NCBI RefSeq assembly: GCF_009184635.1
Contig: NZ_WELI01000004.1
Span: forward strand, 1-62,935
Reading direction: 5' to 3'
Length of the DNA stretch: 62,935 nucleotides
Source of the DNA: Rudanella paleaurantiibacter
Lineage (GTDB): Bacteria; Bacteroidota; Bacteroidia; Cytophagales; Spirosomataceae
The notes beneath the pieces were generated by a model. The model worked only from the letters and a program-made list of their open reading frames with translations, was not told the origin of the DNA and did no database searches. Positions 33,880 to 43,559 of this stretch are shown here, one piece after another; the first letter of the stretch is position 1; every line of letters begins with the position of its first letter. Position numbers and translations under genes: made by a program.

Positions 33880-36396
33880 ATGGACTCACGTAGAGAATTT
33901 CTTAAAAAGGCGGCCCTGCTCTCGGCGGGCCTATCGGGGGCGCTGCCTGCCTCCATTCAGAAGGCATTTGCGATTGACCCGCAGCCGGGTACTACCTACC
34001 TCGATGCCGAACATGTGGTGATTCTGATGCAGGAAAACCGCTCGTTCGACCATGCCTTTGGTACCCTTCAGGGCGTTCGGGGTTTCAACGACCCCCGCGC
34101 CATTGACCTCCCCAACAAACGGAAAGTCTGGTTTCAGACGAATAAAGCCGGGCAGACCTACGCGCCCTTCCGGCTAAATATTAAAGACACAAAAGCCACC
34201 TGGATGAGTGCCCTGCCGCACTCCTGGGAAAATCAGGTAGATGCCCGCAATGGGGGGCGTTACGATAAATGGCTCGACTCAAAACGATCGGGCAACCGAA
34301 ATTATGCCGATATGCCCCTGACCATGGGGTACTACGACCGCGAAGACATTCCGTTTTACTACGCCTTAGCCGACGCCTTTACGATCTGCGACCAGAACTT
34401 CTGTTCGTCGCTAACGGGTACCACTCCCAACCGGCTTTACCTCTGGACGGGCACCCTGCGTGACCCCCGCGACCCCAACGCTATGGCCAACGTGCGCAAC
34501 GAAAACGTGACGTACGAGCGCGAAGCAAGCTGGACTACCTTTCCGGAACGGCTCGAAGACAACGGTATTTCGTGGAAAATATACCAGAACGAGTTGAGCC
34601 TGCCCACGGGCCTCTCCAACGATGAGGATGGCTGGCTGAGCAACTTTACCGATAACCCGATTGAGTGGTTTACGCAGTACAACGTGCGGTTCCACCCGGC
34701 CTATTATCCGTATATTCAAAAGCAGCAGAAGGTGCTTCCGGCTACCATTAAAGAGCTGGAAGCGAAGCTGCAAACCCTGACCGAGACCGATGCCGCCTAT
34801 GCCCGCACCCGGCGCGAACTCGACAACGCCCGGCGGTTTATGGGGTACATTGAGCAGGATCTGGTGAAATACGCTCCCGAAAAATTCAATAGCCTGTCGG
34901 CGCGGGAGAAAAACCTGCATCAGAAAGCGTTTACCACCAATACCGGCGACCCCGATTACCGGACCCTTTCGACGGTCAGTTATCAGGATGGTGATACCCA
35001 ACGCCGGATGACGGTGCCCAAAGGCGATGTGCTGCATCAGTTCCGGGCCGATGTCGAAAACCGGAAACTCCCGACCGTTTCGTGGGTCGTGGCCCCCGAA
35101 AACTTCTCCGATCACCCCGGTGCCCCCTGGTACGGGGCCTGGTACATTTCGGAGGTGATGGATATTCTGACCAAAGACCCGGAGGTCTGGAAGAAAACGA
35201 TTTTTATTCTGGCCTACGACGAAAACGATGGTTATTTCGACCACGTGCCGCCGTTTGTGCCGGCTCACCCCGACAAACCCGAAACGGGCTTAACCAGCCG
35301 AAATGTTGATACCCGGCAGGAGTTTGTAACGGCCGAGCAGGAATCTAAACGCCCTAACGGTGGGCGTACTGGCCCCATTGGGCTGGGTTTCCGGGTGCCG
35401 CTGCTGGTGGCTTCGCCCTGGAGCCGGGGTGGCTATGTGTGTTCCGAGGTGTTCGACCATACCTCCGTGCTCCAACTGCTGGAGCGGTTTCTGAGCCACA
35501 AAACGGGTAAAACGATTCAGGAGCCCAACATCAGCCCCTGGCGACGGACCGTGTGCGGAGACCTGACATCGGTGTTTCGGCCGTACCACGGCGAAAAAAT
35601 TGCCATGCCCGCTTCGGTGCAGAAACAAACCTTTATTGAGGGAATTCATAAGGCACAATTTAAAGAAGTGCCGACGGGCTTTAAGGCACTTTCGGCCAGT
35701 GACCTCGACCGCCTGCATACGAACCCGATAGCGGCTGGCTTTGGTCAGGAGCGCGGGGTGCGTCCGTCGTGTGCCTTGCCGTACGAGCTGGGGGCTGAGG
35801 CCACGCTTCAGAACGGCAAGCTGACGTTACGCCTGTCGGCCGGGCGTCAGGTGTTTGGGGCAAAATCGCTGGGGGCGCCGTTTCATGTGTATCAGCTACT
35901 CGACAACGACGTGCTTGTCCGGTCGTACACGGTGGCTGCGGGCGACACCCTGACCGACAGTTTCGACCGGGCCTATCCGGTGCGGGTGTACGGGCCTAAC
36001 GGCTTTTTCCGGGAGTTTAATCTGGCTACCGAAGCCCCGGCCGTGACTATCAAGTCGGCCTATAAACGGGGCCTGCGCAACGCACTTACGGGCGATTTAA
36101 CATTGACCCTCACCAATACCGATGCCAATCGTGCCTACACGGTTCAGATTCTGGATAATGCGTACGGAGCGAAACCTCAAACGGTTACGCTTGCCAAGGC
36201 GGGTGCTAAAGGAGCTACGCAAACGGTTGAAGTTGACCTGAAAGCCAGCTACAACTGGTACGATGTGAGCGTACGCATAGCCGGACATGACCGGTTTGAG
36301 CAGCGGTTTGCCGGGCGGGTCGAAACGGGTAAAGCGGGCTTCACCGATCCACTTATTGGGGGCGAAGGCAAAGCCCTGAGCGTGCGCAAGAGCTAA
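33880..36396 (+). CDS. Tat-exported phospholipase C (phosphocholine-specific type)
   Basis: An 838-residue enzyme of the non-haemolytic PLC/acid-phosphatase-like family. A Tat signal opens it (SRREFLKKAALLSAG). Catalytic-domain motifs are HVVILMQENRSFDHAFGTLQG, the nucleophile region NFCSSLTGTTPNR and the metal site YDENDGYFDHVPPF. Two C-terminal repeat domains (about 615-710 and 735-830) are the usual PLC tail. Such enzymes cut phosphatidylcholine or -ethanolamine into diacylglycerol and a phospho-head group. Its place between susCD and ethanolamine genes favours phosphatidylethanolamine or a related substrate. Tat export puts it in the periplasm; further transfer is not evident. Confidence 0.93.
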   Translation: MDSRREFLKKAALLSAGLSGALPASIQKAFAIDPQPGTTYLDAEHVVILMQENRSFDHAFGTLQGVRGFNDPRAIDLPNKRKVWFQTNKAGQTYAPFRLNIKDTKATWMSALPHSWENQVDARNGGRYDKWLDSKRSGNRNYADMPLTMGYYDREDIPFYYALADAFTICDQNFCSSLTGTTPNRLYLWTGTLRDPRDPNAMANVRNENVTYEREASWTTFPERLEDNGISWKIYQNELSLPTGLSNDEDGWLSNFTDNPIEWFTQYNVRFHPAYYPYIQKQQKVLPATIKELEAKLQTLTETDAAYARTRRELDNARRFMGYIEQDLVKYAPEKFNSLSAREKNLHQKAFTTNTGDPDYRTLSTVSYQDGDTQRRMTVPKGDVLHQFRADVENRKLPTVSWVVAPENFSDHPGAPWYGAWYISEVMDILTKDPEVWKKTIFILAYDENDGYFDHVPPFVPAHPDKPETGLTSRNVDTRQEFVTAEQESKRPNGGRTGPIGLGFRVPLLVASPWSRGGYVCSEVFDHTSVLQLLERFLSHKTGKTIQEPNISPWRRTVCGDLTSVFRPYHGEKIAMPASVQKQTFIEGIHKAQFKEVPTGFKALSASDLDRLHTNPIAAGFGQERGVRPSCALPYELGAEATLQNGKLTLRLSAGRQVFGAKSLGAPFHVYQLLDNDVLVRSYTVAAGDTLTDSFDRAYPVRVYGPNGFFREFNLATEAPAVTIKSAYKRGLRNALTGDLTLTLTNTDANRAYTVQILDNAYGAKPQTVTLAKAGAKGATQTVEVDLKASYNWYDVSVRIAGHDRFEQRFAGRVETGKAGFTDPLIGGEGKALSVRKS

Positions 36397-36400
36397 GTAT

Positions 36401-36466
36401 GTAGTTTTTGGTTTATTGTTTCGAAGCAACTACAAACGATAAACCCAAAACGATAAACCCTAAACC
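36401..36466. repeat. Family A word repeat with two arms, copy A5
   Basis: GTTTTTGGTTTATTGTTT (36404-36421) and AAACGATAAACCCAAAAC (36434-36451) form an inverted repeat with two mismatches, followed by a second ATAAACCCTAAACC word up to the ATG of the permease gene. It begins four bases after the phospholipase stop codon. Confidence 0.7.
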
Positions 36467-37801
36467 ATGCAGACAGACGAGGTTTCGTTAAAAAAAGCAC
36501 TTAAGCCTATTCACCTGTGGGCCATTGGCGTCGGGCTGGTGATTTCGGGTGAGTATTTCGGCTGGAATTACGGGTGGGGCGTAGCCGGTACCGTTGGCCT
36601 GTTGCTGGCAACACTGGTGATTACGCTGCTGTATTTCACATTTATTTTCAGCTTCACTGAGCTTACTACGGCCATTCCGCACGCGGGCGGGCCGTTTGCC
36701 TACGCACTCAAAGCGTTCGGGCCATTGGGGGCGCTGGTGGCTGGGTATGCCACCCTGATTGAGTTTCTGCTGGCAACACCGGCCATTGCGCTCGCGTTGG
36801 GGAGTTACATTCATTTTCTGTACCCAGCGGTGCCTATTGTGCCGGCATCCATCGTGTCGTTTGTCGTGTTTACGGGCGTCAATATGCTGGGTATTCAGGA
36901 GGCCGCCTGGTTTTCGCTCATCATGACCCTGCTGGCTATCGGCGAGTTGCTGGTGTTTATTGGGGTAGTGGCTCCGCATTTTCAACTCCAAACGTTTCTG
37001 CATAATCCCATGCCGTTTGGCTGGGGGGGCGTGTTTGCGGCTCTTCCGTTTGCCATCTGGTTGTTTGTCTGTCTGGAAGGTGTGGCTATGGTAGCCGAGG
37101 AGGTTAAAGATGGCAACAACGCCATTGCCAAAGGGTACATTTCAGCCTTGCTGACGCTCACCATTCTGGCCCTGGCGGTGATGATTGGCGTAGGTGGGAT
37201 TGCGCCCTGGGACAAGCTCGACAGCCTTGATTACCCCTTGCCCGAGTCGATGGCCCTGGTGCTCGGCCGCGACAATCCGCTGACCAAACTATTTGCAAGC
37301 GTGGGCCTTTTTGGCCTGATTGCGTCGTTTCATGGTATCATCATCAGCTATTCGCGGCAAATGTTTGCCTTAGCCCGGAGTGGGTATTTACCTGCCGGAC
37401 TGGCGCGGGTGAGCCATACCCGCAAAGTGCCTTACGTGGCGCTGCTGGTGGGTGGGGCACTCGGTATTCTGGCGCTGACGCTGCTGGATACGAGTAAGTT
37501 GGTTATCCTGTCGACGATCGGGGCGGTGGTGGTGTATATCATTAGTATGCTCGCCCTGTTTAAACTACGGGTGAGCCGGCCTGAGATGGCCCGGCCGTTT
37601 CGCGCCCCGTTTTATCCCTATTTTCCGGCTATCGCGCTGGGCCTGGCCATTGTGGCACTGGTAGCTATGGTGTATTTTTATCCCTGGCTGAGTGGGCTGT
37701 TTGTGGGAGGTCTGGTGCTCGTAACGCTGCTGTTTGTCGCGGCCGGTAAGCACCGTAAGGCACCCAACTCGCTCTCGGTAGAGGCCAATGGCACTGTCTG
37801 A
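36467..37801 (+). CDS. eat: Ethanolamine permease (APC family)
   Basis: A 444-residue inner-membrane protein with about 12 helices. It begins LKPIHLWAIGVGLVISGEYFGWNYGWGVAG, a form typical of the ethanolamine permease branch of the amino acid-polyamine-organocation family, and has FTELTTAIPHAGGPFAYALKAFGP and AEEVKDGNNAIAKGYI. The substrate call rests on this and on the two ammonia-lyase genes directly behind it; its stop codon lies immediately before the eutB start. It would bring ethanolamine released in the periplasm into the cell. Confidence 0.9.
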   Translation: MQTDEVSLKKALKPIHLWAIGVGLVISGEYFGWNYGWGVAGTVGLLLATLVITLLYFTFIFSFTELTTAIPHAGGPFAYALKAFGPLGALVAGYATLIEFLLATPAIALALGSYIHFLYPAVPIVPASIVSFVVFTGVNMLGIQEAAWFSLIMTLLAIGELLVFIGVVAPHFQLQTFLHNPMPFGWGGVFAALPFAIWLFVCLEGVAMVAEEVKDGNNAIAKGYISALLTLTILALAVMIGVGGIAPWDKLDSLDYPLPESMALVLGRDNPLTKLFASVGLFGLIASFHGIIISYSRQMFALARSGYLPAGLARVSHTRKVPYVALLVGGALGILALTLLDTSKLVILSTIGAVVVYIISMLALFKLRVSRPEMARPFRAPFYPYFPAIALGLAIVALVAMVYFYPWLSGLFVGGLVLVTLLFVAAGKHRKAPNSLSVEANGTV

Positions 37802-39190
37802 ATGGGTATGAACTATGCATGTACGATTCGGGGGTTTACCTACCGGTTCCAAGACCTGAAAACGCTGCTGGCCAAAGCTAGCCCGGCCCGGTCGGGCGAT
37901 GGGCTGGCGGGTGTAGCTGCCGATAGTTACGAAGAACGGGTAGCGGCTCAACTCGCTCTGGCCGATGTACCGTTGCGGACGTTCCTGAACGAGGCCGTGG
38001 TACCTTACGAGTCCGACGAAGTGACCCGGCTGATTCTGGACACGCACGACCCCGTCGCGTTTGCGCCGGTAAGTCACCTTACCGTAGGCGACTTTCGCGA
38101 CTGGCTACTGGCCGATGCGGCCGATACCGAAACGCTGCGGCAACTGGCACCGGGCCTCACGCCCGAAATGGTGGCGGCCGTATCGAAGCTGATGCGTAAT
38201 CAGGACCTGATTCGGGTGGCGCAGAAGATTGAAGTAGTCACCCGGTTTCGGAATACAATTGGCAAAAAAGGGCAACTTTCGGCCCGGCTCCAACCCAACC
38301 ACCCCGTCGACGACCCGCGTGGTATTGCCGCGAGCGTACTCGATGGGCTACTTTACGGCAGTGGCGATGCGGTAATTGGCATAAACCCGGCCACCGACAG
38401 CCCGGCCGCAACGGCCAAGCTGTTGTACCTGCTCGATGGCCTCCGGGAACGGTTTTCGATACCGACCCAAAGCTGTGTGTTAAGCCATATCACCACCACG
38501 ATTCAACTGGTGGAGCAAGGGGTGCCGGTCGATCTGGTGTTTCAGTCGATTGCCGGCACGGAGGGGGCCAATGCCAGTTTTGGCATCAACCTCGCCTTGT
38601 TGCAAGAGGGCTACGAGGCTGGGCTTTCGCTCGGCCGGGGTACGCTGGGTCAAAACCTGATGTATTTTGAAACGGGGCAGGGGAGCGCGCTCTCGGCCAA
38701 TGCCCATCACGGTCTCGATCAGCAAACGTGCGAGACCCGGGCCTATGCCGTGGCTCGCCGGTATAACCCTTTGTTAGTCAACTCGGTGGTTGGCTTCATT
38801 GGCCCTGAGTATCTGTTCGATGGGAAGCAAATTATCCGGGCGGGCCTCGAAGACCACTTTTGCGGCAAGCTCCTGGGCTTGCCGATGGGTATGGATATTT
38901 GTTACACCAATCACGCCAACGCCGATCAGGACGATATGGATACCTTGCTGACGTTGCTTGGGGTGGCCGGGGTCAACTTTATCATGGGCGTACCCGGTGC
39001 CGACGACATCATGCTCAACTACCAGTCGACCTCGTTTCATGATGCGCTGTACGTTCGTAAGGCGCTCGGACTCCGGCCGGCCCCTGAGTTTGAAGCGTGG
39101 CTGCATCGGCAGGGAATTATGGATACGGACGGCAATCGCCTGTTTACCGGGAGTCAGCCACAACTATACGCAGGTCTGTTTAGCGAATGA
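37802..39190 (+). CDS. eutB: Ethanolamine ammonia-lyase large subunit
   Basis: A 462-residue protein, close to the 453 of enteric EutB. The TIM-barrel core has FRNTIGKKGQLSARLQPNHPVDDPRGIAASVLDGLLYGSGDAVIGINPATDS, LVFQSIAGTEGANASFGINLALL, QNLMYFETGQGSALSANAHHGLDQQTCE and GLPMGMDICYTNHANADQDDMD, all characteristic. With EutC and adenosylcobalamin it converts ethanolamine to acetaldehyde and ammonia. The start may be at 37802 or at the ATG six bases later. The gene overlaps eutC by four bases. Confidence 0.96.
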   Translation: MGMNYACTIRGFTYRFQDLKTLLAKASPARSGDGLAGVAADSYEERVAAQLALADVPLRTFLNEAVVPYESDEVTRLILDTHDPVAFAPVSHLTVGDFRDWLLADAADTETLRQLAPGLTPEMVAAVSKLMRNQDLIRVAQKIEVVTRFRNTIGKKGQLSARLQPNHPVDDPRGIAASVLDGLLYGSGDAVIGINPATDSPAATAKLLYLLDGLRERFSIPTQSCVLSHITTTIQLVEQGVPVDLVFQSIAGTEGANASFGINLALLQEGYEAGLSLGRGTLGQNLMYFETGQGSALSANAHHGLDQQTCETRAYAVARRYNPLLVNSVVGFIGPEYLFDGKQIIRAGLEDHFCGKLLGLPMGMDICYTNHANADQDDMDTLLTLLGVAGVNFIMGVPGADDIMLNYQSTSFHDALYVRKALGLRPAPEFEAWLHRQGIMDTDGNRLFTGSQPQLYAGLFSE

Positions 39191-39984
39191 ACGAGCCCCA
39201 AAAATTACCCGTCGAAACCGATGAGTGGACAGCCCTGAAGGCGTTTACCGAAGCCCGGATTGCACTTGGCAAAACGGGAGTTTCGGTGCCGGTGCGGGCT
39301 TCGCTGGCTTTTCGGCTGGCTCATGCTCACGCTAAAGACGCCGTATATTCTGCGCTCGATACGGACGCGCTGATGCAGGCACTCGCTCCACTTGAGCTGC
39401 CTGTGTACTGGCTGCAAAGCCGGGCCGAACACCGGGATATGTACCTGCAACGCCCCGACTACGGGCGGCAATTGGCCCCTCAATCGGCCGAGGCTCTCCG
39501 CGAAATAGCCGCCCAGCCGGCCGATGTGGCTATTGTGGTGGCGGATGGATTGTCGGCTACGGCGGTGAACCTGTACGCCGGGACTGTGGTGCAGGGTTTG
39601 GTACAAGCGTCAAGAGATCAGGGATTTACACTCGCTCCGCTGACGTTGGTGGAGCAGGGACGGGTAGCCATAGGCGACGAAATTGGCCACTTGCTGAACG
39701 CCCGGATGGTGGTCATGCTCATTGGCGAACGGCCCGGCTTAAGCTCGGCCGATAGCCTGGGGGCTTACCTGACTTTTGCTCCCGCCCCCGGCCTGACCGA
39801 CGAGCGCCGGAACTGCATCTCCAATATCCGACAGCAGGGATTACCCCCGGCTATGGCCGTCGAAAAAATTATGTATCTGGTTAGCGAGGCTTTCCGGTTG
39901 AAACTCACCGGGGTGGCTTTAAAAGATACGACTGACACACCCCCAATTTTACCTGCCGGGCCCGATGCCGGGCAATTATCCTGA
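39187..39984 (+). CDS. eutC: Ethanolamine ammonia-lyase small subunit
   Basis: A 265-residue protein, slightly shorter than enteric EutC because the N-terminal extension is short. TEARIALGKTGVSVPVRASLAFRLAHAHAKDAVYSALD, VADGLSATAVNLYA, GDEIGHLLNARMVVMLIGERPGLSSADSLGAYLTF and ERRNCISNIRQQGL are family signatures; this subunit supplies most of the cobalamin-binding site. No reactivating factor EutA, aldehyde dehydrogenase or microcompartment shell gene follows in the window. Confidence 0.96.
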   Translation: MNEPQKLPVETDEWTALKAFTEARIALGKTGVSVPVRASLAFRLAHAHAKDAVYSALDTDALMQALAPLELPVYWLQSRAEHRDMYLQRPDYGRQLAPQSAEALREIAAQPADVAIVVADGLSATAVNLYAGTVVQGLVQASRDQGFTLAPLTLVEQGRVAIGDEIGHLLNARMVVMLIGERPGLSSADSLGAYLTFAPAPGLTDERRNCISNIRQQGLPPAMAVEKIMYLVSEAFRLKLTGVALKDTTDTPPILPAGPDAGQLS

Positions 39985-40058
39985 CGCGCGTGTCGGAGAA
40001 AGTCCCGGTTGGGCGATAACTTAGGGCATCGTTTTTCGAATCAAACCGACTCTAACCG

Positions 40059-41573
40059 ATGCAAAAGCTACTGGCCTGTCTGGCTATCCTCGCTTCGCTG
40101 AGTGCGCCGGCATGGGCGCAGACCTCGGCCCCGACCGAGCCGCACCGCCCTCGCTTCCATTTTTCGCCCAAGGCTCACTGGATGAACGACCCCAACGGAA
40201 TGGTGTACCACAAGGGCGTTTATCACCTGTTTTTTCAGTATTACCCCGACGGAACTACCTGGGGCCCTATGCACTGGGGGCACGCTACCAGCGCCGATAT
40301 GCTGCACTGGCGCGAAGAAGCCATTGCCCTTTACCCCGACAGTCTGGGCTATATTTTCTCAGGTAGCGCCGTAGTTGACGTGAACAACACGAGTGGTTTC
40401 GGGCGAAACGGGCAGGTGCCACTCGTGGCCATTTTCACGCATCACAACCCCAAGCTGGAGAAAGCCAAGTCCGAGAAATTTCAGTATCAAAGCCTGGCGT
40501 ACAGCCTCGACGATGGCAAAACCTGGACGAAATATACCGGAAACCCGGTGCTGCCTAATCCCGGTATTGTCGATTTTCGCGACCCGAAAGTACGCTGGTA
40601 TGAGCCTGCCAAACAATGGATTATGACCCTGGCTACAAAAGACCGGGTCACGTTTTATACCTCGCCCGACCTGAAAAACTGGACAAAAGCAAGTGAGTTC
40701 GGGCGTGATTTGGGCGCACACGGGGGCGTGTGGGAGTGCCCCGACCTGTTTCCATTGCAGCATAAGGGTAAAACCGTATGGGTGTTGCTGGTGAGTATCA
40801 ACCCCGGCGGGCCTAACGGTGGCTCGGCAACGCAGTATTTTCTGGGCGATTTCGATGGTAAGACCTTTAAGCCCTACAACAAGGCTTCTCAGTGGATGGA
40901 CTTTGGGCCTGACAATTATGCGGGTGTGACGTTTGCCAATACCGGCAACCGAACTGTTCTGATGGGCTGGATGAGCAACTGGCAATACGCCCAACAGGTG
41001 CCTACCGACCCTTGGCGCAGTGCTACTACGGTGCCCCGTGAGCTGTCGATTCGGGAGGTGGGTAATGAGCTGTATCTGGCCTCGAACCCGGTAGCCGAAC
41101 TGAATACATTGGCGGCTAAACCAACTACGCTGAATTCGGTAAGCGTAAAGGGGCAGTACGACCTCACCCCCACGGTGGGGAAGCTGACGGGGCCATTCCG
41201 GCTTACGTTTACGGCGTCGGCAACCGAAGATGTGTCGGTTGTGTTGACGAATGATGCGGGTAATGAGCTGGTGATTGGCTACGACAAAACGGCCAACGCG
41301 TACTTTATCGATCGCAGTCGGTCGGGTAAAACAAGCTTTGAGAAGGGGTTTGGTAAACGAAACACGGCCCCGCGATTAGCCACCGATAAAACCCTGACGA
41401 TGACCCTGCTGGTTGATGTAGCGTCGGTTGAGCTGTTTGCGGATAACGGACTAAGCGTGCTGACGAGCAACTTTTTCCCCGAAGGCGACATGAGCCGGAT
41501 TTCGCTTCGCTCGGCCTCGGGGGCTACGGTGAAAAAGCTGACCTACGCAACGTTGACCTCCACGCTGCCGTGA
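40059..41573 (+). CDS. Glycoside hydrolase family 32 (levanase/inulinase type)
   Basis: A 504-residue secreted enzyme with a signal peptide (LLACLAILASLSAPAWAQ). The catalytic nucleophile is in HWMNDPNGMVYHKG, the transition-state aspartate in VDFRDPKVRWY and the acid/base in GVWECPDLFPL, all three GH32 signatures. A C-terminal beta-sandwich with SVELFADNGLSVLTSNFFP follows. It releases fructose from fructans or sucrose. It lies 74 bases after eutC in the same direction; a functional link to ethanolamine use is not obvious and it may have its own promoter. Confidence 0.94.
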   Translation: MQKLLACLAILASLSAPAWAQTSAPTEPHRPRFHFSPKAHWMNDPNGMVYHKGVYHLFFQYYPDGTTWGPMHWGHATSADMLHWREEAIALYPDSLGYIFSGSAVVDVNNTSGFGRNGQVPLVAIFTHHNPKLEKAKSEKFQYQSLAYSLDDGKTWTKYTGNPVLPNPGIVDFRDPKVRWYEPAKQWIMTLATKDRVTFYTSPDLKNWTKASEFGRDLGAHGGVWECPDLFPLQHKGKTVWVLLVSINPGGPNGGSATQYFLGDFDGKTFKPYNKASQWMDFGPDNYAGVTFANTGNRTVLMGWMSNWQYAQQVPTDPWRSATTVPRELSIREVGNELYLASNPVAELNTLAAKPTTLNSVSVKGQYDLTPTVGKLTGPFRLTFTASATEDVSVVLTNDAGNELVIGYDKTANAYFIDRSRSGKTSFEKGFGKRNTAPRLATDKTLTMTLLVDVASVELFADNGLSVLTSNFFPEGDMSRISLRSASGATVKKLTYATLTSTLP

Positions 41574-41621
41574 GTGGTTAAACGGACTTATTGGATTCAG
41601 GCTTAGAATAGACAGGTATTG

Positions 41622-41670
41622 GCGGGCGTCATCCGGGAATTGGACGGATGACGCCCGCGTTTCTTTTCTA
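41622..41670. terminator. Bidirectional terminator hairpin
   Basis: Perfect 14-base stem GCGGGCGTCATCCG/CGGATGACGCCCGC with a 9-base loop, followed on the plus strand by GTTTCTTTTCT. It sits between the convergent GH32 gene and the small basic protein gene. Confidence 0.8.
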
Positions 41671-41686
41671 AGAACTAAACTACCTA

Positions 41687-42001
41687 TTAGGCAGCTTTAG
41701 CCGCTGCGTTTCGTTTCCGGGTCTCGGCGGCTTTCCGGGCCGAAGCCGATCGCTGTTCGGGCGTTCGCGCAGCCGAAGATGCTCCACCTTTCTGACCACC
41801 GGTTTGGGCGGGTTGCTGGTTCTCGGCCCGCCCCCGACCGGAGCCACTTTTCTTACCTCCGCCCGATGTTTTGTTAACCGTTGCCCAGGCCCGACGTTCG
41901 GCTTCCTCTTCGGGGAGGCCCTGCTTTTCGTAACTCTCTTCGATGTGTTCGGCCTGCCGTTTCTGCTTATCGGTGTAGGCGCCTTTATCTCCGCGTGGCA
42001 T
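41687..42001 (-). CDS. Small basic protein of the plasmid-stabilisation-protein-like family
   Basis: A 104-residue hydrophilic, lysine-rich and alanine-rich protein. I choose the ATG at 42001 because the family begins MPRGDKGAYTDKQKRQAEH, and the 27 upstream codons do not fit. The ordered part is residues 1-45 with QAEHIEESYEKQGLPEEEAERRAWATVNKTSGGG; the rest is a low-complexity tail with GSGRGRAENQ and RTPEQRSASARKAAETRKRN, likely disordered and nucleic-acid binding. The family is widespread and often named plasmid stabilisation protein without clear proof. Function unknown. Confidence 0.8.
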   Translation of the reverse strand: MPRGDKGAYTDKQKRQAEHIEESYEKQGLPEEEAERRAWATVNKTSGGGKKSGSGRGRAENQQPAQTGGQKGGASSAARTPEQRSASARKAAETRKRNAAAKAA

Positions 42002-42207
42002 TGTTGTGGGGTTTGGTTGATAGATACTGGTTTTCAGAAACCGTACCCCTACAACGGTACTGACTGAGTTGTGTTTGTCCATGATAGATTCATTGAGGTA
42101 ACGAGCCCAGGCGCGTAGGTTGAAATCGTAAAAGGCTTTGATTGAGTAGAAACACGCTACTATGGCTCTCTTGCCTGTGTCTTTTCAACCCTTATTATCC
42201 TGTTCCC

Positions 42208-43554
42208 ATGAGCCTGACGTCGTCCTCACTTTCCCGCCGAACGTTTCTCCAGAACTCCTCTCAGCTGGTTGCTGGTACCCTGTTGCCAACCATTGAGTCT
42301 GCTCAGGCGAGTACCGGTTTGGTAGCAGCCGATCCGTTGCGGGTTGCCCTGATTGGCTGCAATAATATGGGTTGGGCTGATCTGACATCGATGCTCAAAC
42401 ATCCTGCTGTGCAATGTGTTGGCCTGTGCGATGTCGATCAGAATGTACTGAACCGGCGTGCAGCTGAGCTACAGAAGAACAACGCTGCTGCTGGTGCTGC
42501 ACCCAAATTGACCTTGTACACTGACTTTCGGAAGCTGCTGGATAACAGAGAAATCGACGCTGTCATTGTGGGTACGCCCGATCATTGGCATTGCCTGCCC
42601 GCTGTAATGGCCTGTCAGGCCGGAAAGGATGTGTACGTTGAAAAACCACTTGCCAACTCAATTGAGGAGTGTAACCTGATGGTAGCTGCTGCTAAAAAGC
42701 ATAATCGTATTGTGCAAGTGGGGCAGTGGCAGCGTAGCGGAAGCCATTGGAAAGCGGCCATTGATTATGTGCGCTCAGGAAAGCTCGGTACCGTGCGGCT
42801 CGTGAAAACGTGGGCGTATATGCCTTATGGTAAAAAATTCCCCGTCGTGGCCGATGAACCCGTGCCAGCTGGCGTCGACTACGCGGCCTGGCTCGGCCCT
42901 GCCCCCGAACGCCCTTTTAACAAAAGCCGGTTTCATGGTAGCTTCCGCTATTTCTGGGACTATGCGGGCGGCCTCATGACCGACTGGGGGGCGCACATGA
43001 TCGACATGGCGCTGTGGGGTATGAACGTAACCACGCCTGTGTCGGTGATGGCTGCGGGTGGCCGATTTGGATTTCCCGACCATGCTGGCGAGACCCCCGA
43101 TACATTACAGGTGCTTTTCGATTACGGACAATTTACCATTCAGTGGGAGCAAGCCATTGGTATTGGTCGGGGACCCTACGGCCGCGAACATGGGGTAGCT
43201 TTCATCGGTAACCTCGGTACACTGGTGACCGACCGCGACGGCTGGGAACTGCTACCCGAGATTGACGGGGGACAGTATCTGACGCCAGCCATGCCCTTGC
43301 AACGGCGCTATACCAACGACCTCGACCGGCATACCCTCAACTTTGTGGAATGTGTACGCAGCCGACAACAACCCAACGCGCCAGCCGAAGTAGGACGACA
43401 TGTCGCCGTGAACGCACAATTAGGGAATATGGCTTATCGGTTAGGTCGTAAACTGCACTGGGACGAACAGACCCAGACCGTACGTAACGATCTCGAAGCC
43501 AACAAGCTGGTACGGGCACAGTACCGAAAGCCCTGGGCGTTACCCATCGTGTAA
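42208..43554 (+). CDS. Gfo/Idh/MocA-family oxidoreductase with Tat-like signal
   Basis: A 448-residue enzyme. I choose the ATG at 42208, since it places the Tat-like signal LSRRTFLQNSSQLVAGTLLP at the N terminus; an open frame continues 22 codons upstream. The Rossmann domain has RVALIGCNNMGWADLTSML, the cofactor/catalytic lysine is in DVYVEKPLANS, and WDYAGGLMTDWGAHMIDMALWGM marks the subgroup common in Bacteroidota and Planctomycetes. Probably an exported sugar dehydrogenase or a glycosidase-like member; substrate unknown. It is convergent with the SGNH protein, five bases apart. Confidence 0.88.
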   Translation: MSLTSSSLSRRTFLQNSSQLVAGTLLPTIESAQASTGLVAADPLRVALIGCNNMGWADLTSMLKHPAVQCVGLCDVDQNVLNRRAAELQKNNAAAGAAPKLTLYTDFRKLLDNREIDAVIVGTPDHWHCLPAVMACQAGKDVYVEKPLANSIEECNLMVAAAKKHNRIVQVGQWQRSGSHWKAAIDYVRSGKLGTVRLVKTWAYMPYGKKFPVVADEPVPAGVDYAAWLGPAPERPFNKSRFHGSFRYFWDYAGGLMTDWGAHMIDMALWGMNVTTPVSVMAAGGRFGFPDHAGETPDTLQVLFDYGQFTIQWEQAIGIGRGPYGREHGVAFIGNLGTLVTDRDGWELLPEIDGGQYLTPAMPLQRRYTNDLDRHTLNFVECVRSRQQPNAPAEVGRHVAVNAQLGNMAYRLGRKLHWDEQTQTVRNDLEANKLVRAQYRKPWALPIV

Positions 43555-43559
43555 AACTC

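Noticed and set aside
36397-37801. Cobalamin riboswitch before the B12-dependent lyase genes
   Set aside because: The gaps before eat and eutB are too short (70 and 0 bases) and hold only word repeat A5; no B12-box sequence is seen.
36467-39984. Ethanolamine microcompartment (eut) operon
   Set aside because: No shell proteins, no EutA, EutE, EutG or EutJ genes are present; only permease and the two lyase subunits.
40059-41573. GH32 enzyme as part of the phospholipid unit
   Set aside because: Same strand and only 74 bases away, but no functional link between fructans and ethanolamine is seen; kept as a neighbour only.
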